A DNA stretch of 64,000 bases from Symmachiella dynata (GTDB taxonomy: Bacteria > Planctomycetota > Planctomycetia > Planctomycetales > Planctomycetaceae), in contig NZ_CP036276.1 in NCBI RefSeq assembly GCF_007747995.1, positions 7,368,001 through 7,432,000 of the forward strand. The letters run 5' to 3'. Below the pieces are notes generated by a model. That model was not told where the DNA came from, did no database searches, and saw nothing but the letters and a program-made list of their open reading frames with translations. Both the position numbers and the translations under genes were made by a program. Shown in pieces: positions 63,942 to 64,000 of the stretch; position 1 is the first letter of the stretch, and each line of letters starts with the position of its first letter.

Positions 63942-64000
63942 CTATCCCGGCTCTTCAGCCGGTTTCCAGTCGCCCCAATGCTCCAAATAGTGCGCATAAG
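63942..64000 (-). CDS. Possible 3' end of a gene running off the right edge
   Basis: Read on the minus strand, the last 59 bases give YAHYLEHWGDWKPAEEPG followed by a stop, a sensible acidic protein C-terminus with no internal stop. Too little is present to identify it, and chance cannot be excluded. Confidence 0.35.
   Translation of the reverse strand, partial: YAHYLEHWGDWKPAEEPG

Overview
The window looks like the chromosome of a planctomycete. The evidence is the set of typical families: Tat-exported Gfo/Idh/MocA oxidoreductases, a DUF1501 protein, a leucine-rich-repeat lipoprotein, HEAT/TPR proteins, a PQ-rich SpoVG beside ispE, FixL/FixJ-type signalling, LL-diaminopimelate aminotransferase, and many palindromic intergenic repeats. 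Species cannot be fixed from the sequence alone.

Layout. 1-5916 is the inner end of a genomic island. It carries a phosphorothioate-DNA-type HNH restriction enzyme, a large unknown protein, a small unknown protein and a tyrosine recombinase, and it abuts the 3' end of an initiator tRNA-Met. 6133-20316 is mostly housekeeping and surface genes: asnS, an LRR lipoprotein, a secreted oxidoreductase, an FAD monooxygenase, ispE-spoVG, an APH/P-loop kinase fusion, DUF1501 and a TPR lipoprotein. 20578-24704 holds dapF, an IS110-family element set exactly into a palindromic repeat just upstream of dapF, a YhaM-like HD exoribonuclease and an A-type Fe-S carrier. 24807-33183 holds hflX, a five-PAS histidine kinase with its FixJ-type regulator, dapL and trpB. 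33556-41048 holds tRNA-Arg, a TolC/NodT-like outer membrane protein, a cysteine-rich secreted protein and, convergent to them, an RND pump with its adaptor. 41548-47063 is an anion-transport block: a SulP transporter fused to beta-carbonic anhydrase, a small membrane protein and a CBS-containing ClC channel. 47113-58730 contains a second secreted oxidoreductase, a UvrD-like helicase, an unusual protein kinase, accD, a histidine-phosphatase relative lacking its catalytic residues, rpe, gap, an SGNH esterase and an ATP:cobalamin adenosyltransferase. The last part has a HEAT/TPR protein, an aldose epimerase and a YqgE/AlgH protein.

How genes work together. dapL and dapF give the aminotransferase route to meso-diaminopimelate. 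The kinase/FixJ pair is a two-component system. TolC-like, adaptor and pump form a tripartite efflux system. rpe, histidine-phosphatase relative, accD, protein kinase and helicase run in one direction with short gaps and could be cotranscribed. The most striking signals are (i) the IS110 element, whose 3' non-coding end contains an 11-nt match complementary to the palindromic repeat family it is inserted in, as expected of a guide (bridge/seek) RNA; (ii) a kinase with a tyrosine-kinase-like catalytic loop and an acidic tail rich in Glu-Tyr; (iii) the SulP-carbonic anhydrase plus ClC block; and (iv) a SpoVG with an inserted zinc ribbon.
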